DNA of 64,000 nucleotides from Sporosarcina sp. FSL W7-1349 (GTDB taxonomy: Bacteria > Bacillota > Bacilli > Bacillales_A > Planococcaceae), in NCBI RefSeq assembly GCF_038003045.1, contig NZ_JBBOOK010000003.1:124001-188000 (forward strand). Reading direction: 5' to 3'. Positions 9,499 through 18,519 of the stretch are shown here, piece by piece. How positions within the stretch are numbered: the stretch's first letter is position 1; every line of letters begins with the position of its first letter. The notes below the pieces were generated by a model. That model saw only the letters and a program-made list of their open reading frames with translations, did no database searches and was not told the origin of the DNA. Made by a program: the position numbers and the translations under genes.

Positions 9499-11454
9499 AT
9501 GAGAAAACAACGGAGTGTGAAAGATTTTCTTTTACACAACTTTTTAGGAATCTATGCAGTCGCTGTCTTGATGTTATGGATGAAAACCTATATCGCGCAA
9601 ACGACACAATTTGAATTAGGAGTGGAAGGGCCTCTTCAACAATTCCTGTTGTTGCTCAATCCGCTCGGTTCGGCATTGCTGTTTTTAGGGATTTCTTTTC
9701 TGTTTAAAGGAACGAGAAAATATACAGCACTTGTCATGATCTACACGCTCATGTCGATTCTCTTATATGCGAATATCGTCTATTACCGGTTTTTCAGTGA
9801 TTTCATTACAATTCCTACCCTTATGCAAACGCAGAATTTCGGAGATTTGGGCGGAAGTGTTCTGTCCTTGCTAAAACCGTATGATATTTTGTTCTTTGTG
9901 GATGTATTTATCATGATGTACCTTCGATTTTCACGTAAGGTACAAAAAGAGACAAAACGGATTGGATCTAAAAAAGCGGCCGCCATTATTGCTGTCGCCT
10001 TAGTAATTTCTATCATCAATCTAGGACTCGCTGAATCGAGCCGTCCGCAACTGTTGACTCGAGGCTTTGATCGAAATTATATTGTGAAATACCTAGGGAT
10101 GTATAATTACACGATTTACGACTCGGTGGAAACGGCGGCGGCCTCATCACGGCGGGCGCTCGCAGATAGTAGTGATGTTACAGAAGTGATCAACTACACA
10201 GAATCTGCTTACGCCAAACCGAATCCAACCTATTTTGGGGCAGCCAAAGGGATGAACGTCATCTATTTGCATCTAGAATCATTCCAAAACTTCCTGATCA
10301 ACTACAAATTGAACGGTGAAGAAGTGACGCCTTTCTTGAATTCATTAACAAAAGACGAGAATACGGCGTATTTCGATAACTTCTTCCACCAAACGGGCCA
10401 AGGCAAAACGTCCGATGCGGAGTTCATGTTGGAGAACTCCATATTCGGGATGCCGCAAGGATCTGCTTTTATTACGAAAGCGCAAAATACGTACCAAGCC
10501 GCGCCAAGCATTTTAAAGGACCGTGGATATACATCCGCTGTCTTCCACGGCAATAACGGCAGCTTCTGGAATCGGAATACGATCTATAAAGCATTTGGGT
10601 ACGATCATTTCTTCGATGCGAGTTATTATGATACGAGTGCCCCGATCGACATGGCCGAATACGGATTGTTGGACAAACCGTTCTATGAACAATCTGAAAG
10701 CCTGCTCGGTTCACTGCCGCAGCCGTTCTATGCGAAATTTATTACGGTTGGAAACCACTATCCGTATGCGATGGATCAAAGCTTAGTGACAATCGATAAA
10801 GCTCAGACTGGGGACGCCAGTGTGGACGATTATTTCCAAACTGCGCGTTATACGGACGAGGCGATTGAAACAGTTTTCACTCGATTAAAAGAAATGGGCT
10901 TATATGATAACTCGGTCATTGTTCTGTATGGCGACCATTATGGTATTTCAGACAATCATAAAAAAGCGATGGGCCAAATCTTGGGGAAAGACATTACGCC
11001 GTATGAAAGTGCGAACTTGCAGCGCGTCCCATTATTCATACATGTGCCTGGAATGAAAGGCGGCATCAACCACACGTATGGCGGCCAGACAGACCTTCTT
11101 CCGACGTTATTACATTTGCTTGGAATTGATACGAAAGACTATGTTCAATTCGGTACCGATTTATTCTCGGAAGAGCATAATGAAATTGTCCCATTTCGAA
11201 ATGGCGATTTCGTCAGCCCGACGATTGATTCCATCAATGAAAAGTTTTATGATAATCGGACAGGCTTGCCGCTCGACGAAAGTCAATTGGAGCGTGCGGA
11301 AGCCATGAAAAAAGAAGCGGCTTATAAATTGGGGCTTTCTGATAAAGTTGTGAATGGCGACTTGTTGAGATTCTATACGCCAAAAGGATATACGCCCGTA
11401 GATCCATCCCAGTATAACTACACCAAAGATGTAGATGTAGAAGTAAACGAATGA
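9499..11454 (+). CDS. ltaS: Lipoteichoic acid synthase (polyglycerolphosphate polymerase)
   Basis: A 651-residue LtaS-family enzyme, close to the usual 630-650. It transfers glycerol-1-phosphate from phosphatidylglycerol onto the growing lipoteichoic acid chain outside the membrane. Residues 1-190 hold about five membrane segments; the rest is an extracellular alkaline-phosphatase-fold sulfatase domain. Visible catalytic residues are E260 (HLESFQNF), the nucleophile T304 (GQGKTSDAEF) and D479/H480 (GDHYG), matching E255, T300 and D475/H476 of the Staphylococcus enzyme. An alanine-rich stretch after the last membrane segment (ETAAASSRRALADSS) is where such proteins are cleaved. The GGGCGGTG ribosome site supports the ATG. 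It stands alone, with a terminator directly behind it. Bacillales often carry several LtaS paralogues, so this may be a secondary copy. Confidence 0.93.
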   Translation: MRKQRSVKDFLLHNFLGIYAVAVLMLWMKTYIAQTTQFELGVEGPLQQFLLLLNPLGSALLFLGISFLFKGTRKYTALVMIYTLMSILLYANIVYYRFFSDFITIPTLMQTQNFGDLGGSVLSLLKPYDILFFVDVFIMMYLRFSRKVQKETKRIGSKKAAAIIAVALVISIINLGLAESSRPQLLTRGFDRNYIVKYLGMYNYTIYDSVETAAASSRRALADSSDVTEVINYTESAYAKPNPTYFGAAKGMNVIYLHLESFQNFLINYKLNGEEVTPFLNSLTKDENTAYFDNFFHQTGQGKTSDAEFMLENSIFGMPQGSAFITKAQNTYQAAPSILKDRGYTSAVFHGNNGSFWNRNTIYKAFGYDHFFDASYYDTSAPIDMAEYGLLDKPFYEQSESLLGSLPQPFYAKFITVGNHYPYAMDQSLVTIDKAQTGDASVDDYFQTARYTDEAIETVFTRLKEMGLYDNSVIVLYGDHYGISDNHKKAMGQILGKDITPYESANLQRVPLFIHVPGMKGGINHTYGGQTDLLPTLLHLLGIDTKDYVQFGTDLFSEEHNEIVPFRNGDFVSPTIDSINEKFYDNRTGLPLDESQLERAEAMKKEAAYKLGLSDKVVNGDLLRFYTPKGYTPVDPSQYNYTKDVDVEVNE

Positions 11455-11469
11455 TATAAAGCAACGGAA

Positions 11470-11512
11470 GAAGTATGTTCTCTCTGAGGAGGGAGAGCAT
11501 GCTTCTTTTTAC
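11470..11512 (+). terminator. Intrinsic terminator of ltaS
   Basis: GAAGTATGTTCTCTC pairs with GGGAGAGCATGCTTC around a 6-base loop and is followed by a run of T. It lies 15 bases after the ltaS stop. Confidence 0.9.
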
Positions 11513-11530
11513 ATTGACTATCGCTCAACA

Positions 11531-11663
11531 TCAATTCGTTTTCAAATTGACCAGTATCAATAGAATTCCAGCAAACAAGCAAATCATCGCGCATGAGTGA
11601 GATTCTCGGCAAGTCCGAATAACGCGATACCCGTTGTGATTATCAACACGCAAGGGACGACGA
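11531..11663 (-). pseudogene. Small multidrug-resistance-type transporter, C-terminal remnant
   Basis: The minus strand reads IITTGIALFGLAENLTHAR, then after a frame change MICLFAGILLILVNLKTN and a stop. This matches the last membrane helix region of SMR/EmrE-type efflux proteins (G-I-A-LFG-x-E, then a hydrophobic helix ending in LK). Only about 40 codons survive. It abuts the dioxygenase remnant at 11667, so the two fragments were joined by deletion. Confidence 0.4.
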
Positions 11664-11666
11664 GGA

Positions 11667-11864
11667 CCGAAATTACTTAGAGCTATATACTTCAGAGAGC
11701 ATGGGGAAATATTATTTGAAATTGCAACCGATCCTCCAGGGTTTGCACATGATGAATCTCAGGCTACAATGGGAGAGAAGCTAATGCTGCCTGTGCAATA
11801 TGAAAAGTATAGAGACCGACTGGAACGCAGTTTAATACCGGTTAAAGTGCAAGAATTAATGTAA
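11667..11864 (+). pseudogene. Ring-cleaving dioxygenase (MhqO-like VOC family), C-terminal remnant
   Basis: The frame reads RAIYFREHGEILFEIATDPP, GFAHDES and MGEKLMLPVQYEKYRD, ending with a TAA at 11862-11864. This is the conserved C-terminus of glyoxalase-fold ring-cleaving dioxygenases such as Bacillus MhqO, including the metal-binding Glu of FEIATDPPGF. There is no start and no N-terminal two thirds (the family is about 310 residues). It directly precedes the flavin reductase gene, so the original operon was probably a quinone- or aromatic-detoxification pair. Confidence 0.75.
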
Positions 11865-11884
11865 CGAAAGAAAGGTGGATGTCC

Positions 11885-12493
11885 ATGCTTTCCATTGATC
11901 CGCGTGCAAATACGGAGAGGGAAAATTATAAACTTCTAATTGGAAGTATTATACCGAGGCCGATTGCATTCGTGACTTCATTGTCTGAAGAGGGGGTTCT
12001 AAACGGTGCTCCCTTTAGTTACTTTAATATCGTTTCGTCCAACCCTCCTATGATTTCTATAGCGATTCAACGTTTAGGCGGGGAACAGAAGGATACCGCT
12101 CGGAATATTGAGAAGAAGCAAGAATTTGTCGTCCATATTGTGGATGAAGAAAATGTGGAGTCGGTTAACGAAACAGCGGCGAGCCTTCCGCCGGATGAAA
12201 GTGAGATTGAGCTGGCGCGATTGACACCCGTTGACAGTTCCAACATATCTGTGCCAGGCGTAAAAGAAGCAAAGATTCGAATGGAGTGCATACTGGAGCA
12301 TTCCTTGCATTTGGGTGATAAAGAGCGGCCCGGTTGTGATTTAATCATTGGGAGAGTTGTCCGATTCCATATTGCTGATGAGCTCTATGAAAACGGAAGA
12401 ATTGATGCAAATGGTTTGGCGGCTGTCAGTCGACTGGCGGGTGCAAACTATGCGAAGATCGGTGAAATTTTTGCAATGAAACGTCCTGATTAA
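11885..12493 (+). CDS. Flavin reductase-like FMN-binding protein (DIM6/NTAB family)
   Basis: A 202-residue protein. The N-terminal half carries the family pattern NYKLLIGSIIPRPIAFVTS, then NGAPFSYFNIVSSNPPMISI, where FMN is bound. Members reduce flavin with NAD(P)H or act as flavoprotein oxygenase components. The ATG at 11885 is preferred over the one at 11879 because AGGTGG at 11873-11878 sits at the right distance. It lies 20 bases after the ring-cleaving dioxygenase remnant, a pairing also common in intact aromatic-detoxification operons. Its substrate is unknown, and the loss of its partner may leave it with a general role. Beyond the stop the same frame stays open for about 48 more codons with no known similarity. 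Confidence 0.85.
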   Translation: MLSIDPRANTERENYKLLIGSIIPRPIAFVTSLSEEGVLNGAPFSYFNIVSSNPPMISIAIQRLGGEQKDTARNIEKKQEFVVHIVDEENVESVNETAASLPPDESEIELARLTPVDSSNISVPGVKEAKIRMECILEHSLHLGDKERPGCDLIIGRVVRFHIADELYENGRIDANGLAAVSRLAGANYAKIGEIFAMKRPD

Positions 12494-12663
12494 GATGAAT
12501 TGCTATTAGATTTTTGTGTGGATCAAGCTTGCATCGATACCAAATTGATTGAAGAAAGCCTTAACGCTTCTCGCAATAAACCGCTGATCGTATACGGAAG
12601 TATGGGATGCCGGTTCTATGATGCCGGATCATTGAGATAAGATCTATTTATGTAATCAATTGG

Positions 12664-12698
12664 CCTCCTAATTCAAACAATGAATTAGGGGGTTTTTG
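12664..12698 (+). terminator. Intrinsic terminator after the flavin reductase
   Basis: CCTCCTAATTC pairs with GAATTAGGGGG around a 7-base loop, followed by TTTTT. Confidence 0.9.
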
Positions 12699-12741
12699 CT
12701 ATTTGAGAGATCAACATGAGCATAGGGGCACGCACTAAAAC

Positions 12742-12773
12742 ACAAAAAACGCTTGAAACGTTCTCCAAGCGTT
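12742..12773 (-). terminator. Intrinsic terminator of the AraC-type gene
   Basis: On the minus strand AACGCTTG and CAAGCGTT form a stem followed by TTTTTTG. It lies about 55 bases past the AraC-family stop at 12827. Confidence 0.85.
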
Positions 12774-12826
12774 CTTACGTCTCTGAAATTGCCATCTCTA
12801 CAAGGATGCCAGGCCTGCAGTTGTTG

Positions 12827-13687
12827 TTATTTTTTGATGGGAATCCAAATTTCACTATAGTAATTTTCGGAAGAAGGATCTGCATCGCTTAAGTAGACTT
12901 CCAGTTCAGGTCCGCCCGAATGCTCGTATCCCGTTGCGGGGAACCATTCGGAAAAGATTCTATCCCATACTTTGGGCATTGCATCAGGCATGGCGCCGTG
13001 GACGGGAAACACTGCCCAAGTCGCGGAAGGAATTTGCCGTTCTTCCCAATCGGAAGGAGTTGGGATTTGCTGTTTTTCTGCGGCGATCATATAGGTGAGA
13101 TGCTCCTGTTCTTTATCAAAATCCATACAAACTCCGAGCAATCCGAGAGGGCCGCCCTGTTTGGCAAGCTCTTCCGTAAAACCATCCTGATTGGCCTCCT
13201 GCCAGAATTCGGCTATCTTCTGGTGATTCTCCCCGCCTATTGTCGTAGTCCGAATGCCTTTTCCTACAATAGGAAACGTCTCTTTTTCCACGATTTTATA
13301 ATCCATTTCCACATCACCCTTTACCTGTATTTGAAAAGAGAGTCTAGGATAGGCCTTCAATGCTTGACTATGCTTTTTAGCTTCAGAGGGACTGATGCCA
13401 TGAATTTTCCGGAATGCTTTTGAAAATGATTCCGGACTTTCATATCCAAACTTCATGGCCACGTCGATCACTTTAGTTCTGAAATGGACCAGCTCCTGTG
13501 TTGCCACCGTGATACGGCGATTTCGGATATATTCACTGACGGTATATCCCGTCAGCATATGGAACATTCGTTGAAAGTGAAATTTGGACATGCAGGCGGC
13601 AGCGGCAATATCCTCAATGAACAGATCCTCAACCAAATTCCTTTCGATGTACTCGATGCTATCGAGCATTTTTTGAAGGCCCTCCAT
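12827..13687 (-). CDS. AraC-family regulator with GyrI-like effector-binding domain
   Basis: A 286-residue protein. Residues about 5-105 are a double helix-turn-helix AraC/XylS domain (EDLFIEDIAAAACMSKFHF, then the second motif KFGYESPESFSKAFRKIHG). Residues about 125-285 match GyrI-like small-molecule-binding domains (YKIVEKETFPIVGKGI, and IPSATWAVFPVHGAMPDAMP). Such proteins sense amphipathic compounds and activate efflux or stress genes; Rob and BmrR-type proteins share this sensor fold. I chose ATG 13687 because GAGAGGTG lies 4-11 bases upstream; a longer frame starting at 13771 adds 28 residues with no support. It is monocistronic with its own terminator. Its target is unknown. Confidence 0.9.
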   Translation of the reverse strand: MEGLQKMLDSIEYIERNLVEDLFIEDIAAAACMSKFHFQRMFHMLTGYTVSEYIRNRRITVATQELVHFRTKVIDVAMKFGYESPESFSKAFRKIHGISPSEAKKHSQALKAYPRLSFQIQVKGDVEMDYKIVEKETFPIVGKGIRTTTIGGENHQKIAEFWQEANQDGFTEELAKQGGPLGLLGVCMDFDKEQEHLTYMIAAEKQQIPTPSDWEERQIPSATWAVFPVHGAMPDAMPKVWDRIFSEWFPATGYEHSGGPELEVYLSDADPSSENYYSEIWIPIKK

Positions 13688-13771
13688 TACACCTCTCCTC
13701 TCTATTCTCAGTCTAACAACTATGTATCCGGCAATCCGGTGAATTTGTGCTTTTTGAGGACAGGTTTGCAC

Positions 13772-14184
13772 CGTCCTTGAAGGCTCTTTACTTTCCTACG
13801 GATATTAATTATAATAGCCCTTGTAAAGTCAATTTCAATGAGCCTAACAATTCAATTTAAGAGGTGCATTTTGTGAGTGCGGTAGTCGTTTCTAAATAAG
13901 AGAACATGATAGGAAATAAGGAAGTTTTAAAAATCGGGGATTGTATATCCTTTATTTTGTTATGGACTTATTTCCACTTATGAAGATACCTACCATACTT
14001 TACAAACATGCGTATAATTTCATAAATAGAGCTATCGATTTGATGGTTTTATTTGTGATCTTACGATTGCATCGGTAACGTAAGCTGCGGTATCCACCGC
14101 AGCTTTTTATATTTAGCTCATTGAAATCTTGCCAATAGGTTTCTTCATTGCTGATCTATAAAATCACATTGAGGAGAATGAAAA
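13772..14184. other. Intergenic region ahead of the mutS2-like gene
   Basis: No gene is seen. It contains a possible minus 10 box (TATAAT near 14011) without a good minus 35 box, a terminator-like hairpin at 14082-14110, and the GAGGAGAATG ribosome site of the next gene. Confidence 0.5.
14082..14110 (+). terminator. Terminator-like hairpin in the leader of the mutS2-like gene
   Basis: AAGCTGCGG (14082-14090) pairs with CCGCAGCTT (14097-14105) and is followed by TTTAT. It lies about 75 bases ahead of the mutS2-like start with no gene upstream on this strand. It may therefore be an attenuator or the remnant of a lost gene's terminator. Confidence 0.7.
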
Positions 14185-16083
14185 ATGAATGAAAATACGT
14201 TTGACAAATTACAGTTCAATGAACTAAAAGAGATCGTAAAATCTTATTGCGTCAGCGGGCTAGGCAAACAACTATTTGATAAATTAACTCCGAGTTCCAA
14301 CTTGAAAGTAGTCCAGCATCGGTTGACCGAAACATCTGAAGCGCGTGCCATTCTGGACGCGGGAGGAAACGTGCCTTTCATGGGCGTGACCAACATCGAG
14401 CATACGATTGACAAATTGGGAAAAGGTATCATTTTATCCCCAACAGAGCTTTCCGGCATGTCCGATTTTTTAAGAGGTTGCCGGCGGATAAAAGTATTCA
14501 TGGCCGGTAAAGAATTTTTTGCTCCAACCTTATCGTCCTACGCGAATTCCATGACAGAATTCATGGAGGTAGAAGAGGAAATCAACTCTTCCATCAAAAA
14601 TAATCAGATCGACTCGGACGCCAGCAAAGAACTTAAACGTGTTCGTCATCATATCCAAACAACTGAACAAAAAATAAAGGAACGATTAAATAAGTTTTTA
14701 AACAGCAGTGCAAATAAAAACTACATTCAGGAATCTATCGTTACGATTAAAGATGATCGCTATACAATCCCGATTAAGTCCTCATATAAAAATCAAGTAC
14801 AGGGAACGATAGTGGAAATATCTTCAAAAGGTTCAACCGTCTTTATGGAACCAAGTGTGGTGGGAAAATTAAGTCTTGAATTGGCAACGTTAAAATCGGA
14901 AGAGGCTATGTTGGAATATCAAATACTGGCTACTTTAACAGGGCTAGTGAATGAAAATATTCAAGCCATTCATATTAATATCGAGCTCATATCCCAGTAC
15001 GATATGATTTTCGCCAAAGCGAAACATAGCAAACATGTGGATGGAATTGAGCCAAACATTAATGATCATGGATATATAAAGTTAATCAATTGCAAGCATC
15101 CATTGCTATCGGGTCATGTTATACCACTTCAGTTTCAGATCGGGGACAGTTATCGCAGCTTAATCATCACTGGACCGAACGCCGGGGGGAAAACGATTGT
15201 GCTGAAGACAATTGGCCTTGTCACTCTGGCAACGATGTCCGGCTTTCATATTACAGCTTCGAAAGAATCCGAAATAGCCGTATTTGACCGCATCTTTGTA
15301 GATATTGGGGACAATCAGAGCTTGGAAAATGCGCTTAGCACGTTCTCATCTCATATGAAGAACTTATCCGAGATACTTCGGTCAGTAAACAACAATACCC
15401 TTCTCCTGTTTGACGAGATCGGCAGTGGGACAGAACCAAATGAAGGTGCAGCGTTGGCGATTTCCCTGTTGGAAGAGTTTTATCTAAAAGGATGCATTAC
15501 TGTTGCGACAACGCATTATGGAGAGATTAAACGTTTTTCCGAAATGCATAGTGACTTCATGAACGCTGCGATGCAGTTTAATCATGAAACATTGGAACCA
15601 TTATTTAAACTTCTCATAGGACAGTCCGGAGACAGTAATGCCTTATGGATCTCCAGAAAAATGAATGTCCCGGAACATGTGTTAAAAAGAGCAGAGGATT
15701 ATATAAAAAATAAAGAATATCGCTTGGAACGTTTACACGAAAGCAAAATCCGAAGACCGAAAGAAGCTGCTGAAAAAGCAAAAAATAATATCGACTATCA
15801 AAAAGGGGACCGTGTAAAACTGCTTGACCACGATGACTTTGGTCTCGTGTACAAAGAAAAGGATGACTATTACAACGTCACGGTGTATTATCAAAATCAA
15901 TTGATAGAAGTGAACGAAAAACGGTTGGCACTGGAGCTAAAAGCGGAAGAGCTATATCCGGAAGGCTATGACTTGGACACCTTATTTAGTGATTTTAAAA
16001 CAAGAAAACTGAATCATGATATAGAGCGGGGATCGAAAAAAGCCCTTCGGAAAATCCAGAAAGAAATTCGCGAGAACAAGTAA
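14185..16083 (+). CDS. MutS2-like ATPase lacking the Smr nuclease domain
   Basis: A 632-residue member of the MutS2 branch of MutS. The N-terminus matches MutS2 (FNELKEIVKSYCVSGLGKQL), followed by helical clamp segments and the ATPase: Walker A GPNAGGKTIVLKTIGL, Walker B LLLFDEIGSGTEP, and the H-motif ATTHYGEIKRF. True MutS2 (about 785 residues) ends with a KOW and an Smr endonuclease domain. Here a short KOW-like part remains (KGDRVKLLDHDDFGLVYKE) but the protein ends in a basic helix (KKALRKIQKEIRENK) without Smr motifs. MutS2 acts in recombination control and in rescue of collided ribosomes; without Smr this one could bind but not cut. A terminator follows. It is probably a second copy beside a canonical mutS2 elsewhere. 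Confidence 0.85.
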   Translation: MNENTFDKLQFNELKEIVKSYCVSGLGKQLFDKLTPSSNLKVVQHRLTETSEARAILDAGGNVPFMGVTNIEHTIDKLGKGIILSPTELSGMSDFLRGCRRIKVFMAGKEFFAPTLSSYANSMTEFMEVEEEINSSIKNNQIDSDASKELKRVRHHIQTTEQKIKERLNKFLNSSANKNYIQESIVTIKDDRYTIPIKSSYKNQVQGTIVEISSKGSTVFMEPSVVGKLSLELATLKSEEAMLEYQILATLTGLVNENIQAIHINIELISQYDMIFAKAKHSKHVDGIEPNINDHGYIKLINCKHPLLSGHVIPLQFQIGDSYRSLIITGPNAGGKTIVLKTIGLVTLATMSGFHITASKESEIAVFDRIFVDIGDNQSLENALSTFSSHMKNLSEILRSVNNNTLLLFDEIGSGTEPNEGAALAISLLEEFYLKGCITVATTHYGEIKRFSEMHSDFMNAAMQFNHETLEPLFKLLIGQSGDSNALWISRKMNVPEHVLKRAEDYIKNKEYRLERLHESKIRRPKEAAEKAKNNIDYQKGDRVKLLDHDDFGLVYKEKDDYYNVTVYYQNQLIEVNEKRLALELKAEELYPEGYDLDTLFSDFKTRKLNHDIERGSKKALRKIQKEIRENK

Positions 16084-16229
16084 ATTGTGTTTCTGGTTAA
16101 TTCCCGCACATCCATATCATATTAAGTATCGTACATCGTCTCTCATGAATTGCTTATCGGGCTATATTATATTAAAATTAAAAACAAAGATTCCCTGCAG
16201 GTCTTGGGGATTACAATAATTTAATGAAG

Positions 16230-16281
16230 GCATTGTTAAAGTAGCTACCTTTACAGGGACTGCTTTAATAATGCTTTTTTC
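16230..16281 (+). terminator. Terminator between the mutS2-like and ftsZ-like genes
   Basis: GCATTGTTAAAGTAG pairs imperfectly with CTGCTTTAATAATGC and is followed by TTTTTTC. Confidence 0.8.
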
Positions 16282-16341
16282 TTTAAATATCAAAAAAATA
16301 GGTCATTTTAAAAAGGTCATATGGAAGAAACTGAGGGAGCG

Positions 16342-17295
16342 ATGGAGATGGAGTTTGATACAAATACAGTTGCCATTCAAGTAATCGGTGTAGGTGGCGG
16401 AGGCAACAATACCGTAAACCGTATGATTGAGCATGGGACACAGGGTGTAGAGTTTATTGCGGTTAATACAGATATGCAAGCAATCAATTTATCGCAAGCC
16501 GAGACGGCAATGCAAATCGGTGCAATATTGACAAAAGGTTTAGGTGCTGGAGCTAATCCGGACATAGGCAAAAAAGCAGTGGAAGAAAGCAAAGAAGCGC
16601 TCCAGAGGAAAATGGAAGGGGCAGACATGGTGATCGTCACAGCCGGAATGGGAGGCGGGACCGGAACAGGGGCCGCCCCTGCAATCGCGGAACTCGCCCG
16701 GGAGCTTGGCATACTCACGATAGGCGTCGTGACATATCCCTTTACGTTCGAGGGCCGGAAGCGGGCAGTACAAGCGGAAGTTGGAGTCGCCTCAATGAAG
16801 AAGGCGGTAGACACGTTAATTGTCATTCCGAACGATCGCTTATTAGGGATGATCAATAAGCATACACCAATGCTAGAAGCGTTCCACGAAGCGGATCATG
16901 TCCTACGCCAAACGATCCAGGGAATTTCAGATATCATTACCGTACCGGGCTTAGTCAACGTTGACTTTGCCGATGTGAAAACGATCATGTCCAATAAAGG
17001 TTCGGCTTTAATCGGCATTGGCAGCGCAAAAGGTGAAAACCGTGCTGTTGAAGCAGCGAAAAAGGCGATTTCCAGTCCGTTATTGGGGAATGAAACGTCA
17101 ATATATGAGGCCCAAGGTGTGCTGATGAAACTTTCAGGTGGGACGAATGTAAGCCTATTTGAAGTACAAGAGGCTGCAAATATCATTGCCTCTTTGGGAG
17201 ACAACAAGTCCGACATAATTATTGGTTCTGTCATTGACGAAACTTTACAAGATGAGATTGTCATAACCGTCATTGCTACTGGGATCAATGATTGA
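16342..17295 (+). CDS. ftsZ: FtsZ paralogue ending at the globular domain
   Basis: A 317-residue tubulin-like GTPase. The N-terminus [19 protein letters not shown], the tubulin signature [10 protein letters not shown] and the T7 loop [15 protein letters not shown] are all intact, so it should bind and hydrolyse GTP and polymerise. It ends right after the core ([14 protein letters not shown]). It lacks the 50-70-residue linker and the conserved C-terminal peptide by which FtsZ binds FtsA, SepF, EzrA and ZapA. It also lies far from any division-gene cluster, beside a MutS2-like gene and an ankyrin lipoprotein. The true start is 16342 or 16348 (MEFDTN); GAGGGAG lies just upstream of both. It is probably an accessory FtsZ that could co-polymerise with or poison the main ring. 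Its role is unknown. Confidence 0.9.
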   Translation: MEMEFDTNTVAIQVIGVGGGGNNTVNRMIEHGTQGVEFIAVNTDMQAINLSQAETAMQIGAILTKGLGAGANPDIGKKAVEESKEALQRKMEGADMVIVTAGMGGGTGTGAAPAIAELARELGILTIGVVTYPFTFEGRKRAVQAEVGVASMKKAVDTLIVIPNDRLLGMINKHTPMLEAFHEADHVLRQTIQGISDIITVPGLVNVDFADVKTIMSNKGSALIGIGSAKGENRAVEAAKKAISSPLLGNETSIYEAQGVLMKLSGGTNVSLFEVQEAANIIASLGDNKSDIIIGSVIDETLQDEIVITVIATGIND

Positions 17296-17322
17296 ACGGC
17301 TACGGTTATGAAAACATTTTCC

Positions 17323-17370
17323 CATCCTTAAACCGAAAAGAGGCCACCATAACGGGGCGGTTTAAGAATG
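17323..17370 (+). terminator. Hairpin after the ftsZ-like gene
   Basis: CATCCTTAAACCG (17323-17335) pairs with CGGTTTAAGAATG (17358-17370). There is no long T-run behind it (CTAAAAAG), so it may be a weak terminator or a stabiliser of the mRNA end. Confidence 0.6.
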
Positions 17371-17461
17371 CTAAAAAGAATGAAGAGAATCTAGGGAAAT
17401 AGCTTCTTGAATTATGAACACGGCGTTTCATCAATAAAATTTATAAAGGAGATTGTAATTT

Positions 17462-18226
17462 ATGAACTTTAAGCGTGCCAATCGACAGATTGCTTTTCTT
17501 CTCTCTGTTTTGCTCATGGCTGCTTGTCAAAATCAAGACATTGCAGAGAAGGAAAATATAGATACGGTGAGAAAAGACATTGATGAAAATGAGGAGGCAA
17601 CTAAAGAAATGAAAAACGAAACGAGCAATTTTGAGCAAGGTAGCCTACTAAAAGCAGTGAGTGAAAATGATGAAGGATTAGTTCGTTCGATATTAGCGGA
17701 TTCCGATTACCCGATAGATGAAATGAACGACAAAGGGGAGACAGCTCTGCTAATCGCCGTTCATAATAATTCCATTGAGATTAGTAAAATGCTCATCGAT
17801 CACAAGGCAGATATCAATAAACAAGATAAGATTTCGGATAGTCCTTATCTATATGCAGGCGCTCAAGGCAGAACGGAGATATTGAAATATATGCTTGAAC
17901 ATTCTTCGCCGGATGAGAGCGTATTTAACCGATTTGGAGGGAATGCTTTAATTCCTGCTGCGGAGAAGGGGCATTTGGAAAATGTTAAATTACTTCTTGA
18001 AAAAAGTAAGAGTGATATCGATCATCAAAACAATTTTGGTTACACTGCGCTTATCGAGGCAGTTGCTCTAACAAACGGCTCTGAGACATACCAAGACATA
18101 ATCCGTGTTTTACTGGAGAATGGAGCAAATCCACATTTAAAAGATAACTCCGGAAAAACAGCTTTAGATTATGCGCAAGAACTAAATTATGTGGAAATGG
18201 AGAACATTTTACAGGAATATCATTGA
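17462..18226 (+). CDS. Ankyrin-repeat lipoprotein
   Basis: A 254-residue exported protein. The N-terminus is a lipoprotein signal (IAFLLSVLLMAAC, with lipobox Cys at residue 22), followed by a charged linker to about residue 60. Then come about five ankyrin repeats, for example NDKGETALLIAVHNNSIEIS, NRFGGNALIPAAEKGHLENV and DNSGKTALDYAQELNYVEME. AAAGGAGATTG supports the ATG. Ankyrin repeats bind protein partners, so this is likely a membrane-anchored, surface-facing binding protein; in some bacteria such proteins shield the cell from an exported toxin or enzyme. No obvious partner gene is adjacent. Function unknown beyond this. Confidence 0.85.
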   Translation: MNFKRANRQIAFLLSVLLMAACQNQDIAEKENIDTVRKDIDENEEATKEMKNETSNFEQGSLLKAVSENDEGLVRSILADSDYPIDEMNDKGETALLIAVHNNSIEISKMLIDHKADINKQDKISDSPYLYAGAQGRTEILKYMLEHSSPDESVFNRFGGNALIPAAEKGHLENVKLLLEKSKSDIDHQNNFGYTALIEAVALTNGSETYQDIIRVLLENGANPHLKDNSGKTALDYAQELNYVEMENILQEYH

Positions 18227-18408
18227 ACTGTTTAGTCGCAATAGGAGATATTGAATATATAGCAAGCAAAAGAATACAAAGTGTTAAAAGGAGTGCGCAT
18301 TCATACCGGTAAGGGAATCTGTCCATTCGACCAAGCGATTTTACCGACGATGAGGCTTTGTCCGGTTGGCAATTTACTATCCATCATGGTGTTGTAATTT
18401 TTAATAAG

Positions 18409-18457
18409 AGAGGACCTTCCCTTCATATATATACATTTAGGGAGGTCCTCTTTTTTG
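18409..18457. terminator. Strong intrinsic terminator
   Basis: GAGAGGACCTTCCC pairs with GGGAGGTCCTCT around an AT-rich loop and is followed by TTTTTTG. It lies about 180 bases after the ankyrin gene and faces the convergent oxygenase gene, so it may serve both. Confidence 0.85.
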
Positions 18458-18519
18458 TTGCTAAGTAATCTGGTTCTATAAATGCTCAGAGTTACGAAAT
18501 TGATTTAGTTAGAAAATTT

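Noticed and set aside
16377..17288. Minus-strand frames of 77-159 codons opposite the FtsZ-like gene
   Set aside because: Proline/serine-rich shadow translations of a strongly conserved plus-strand gene.
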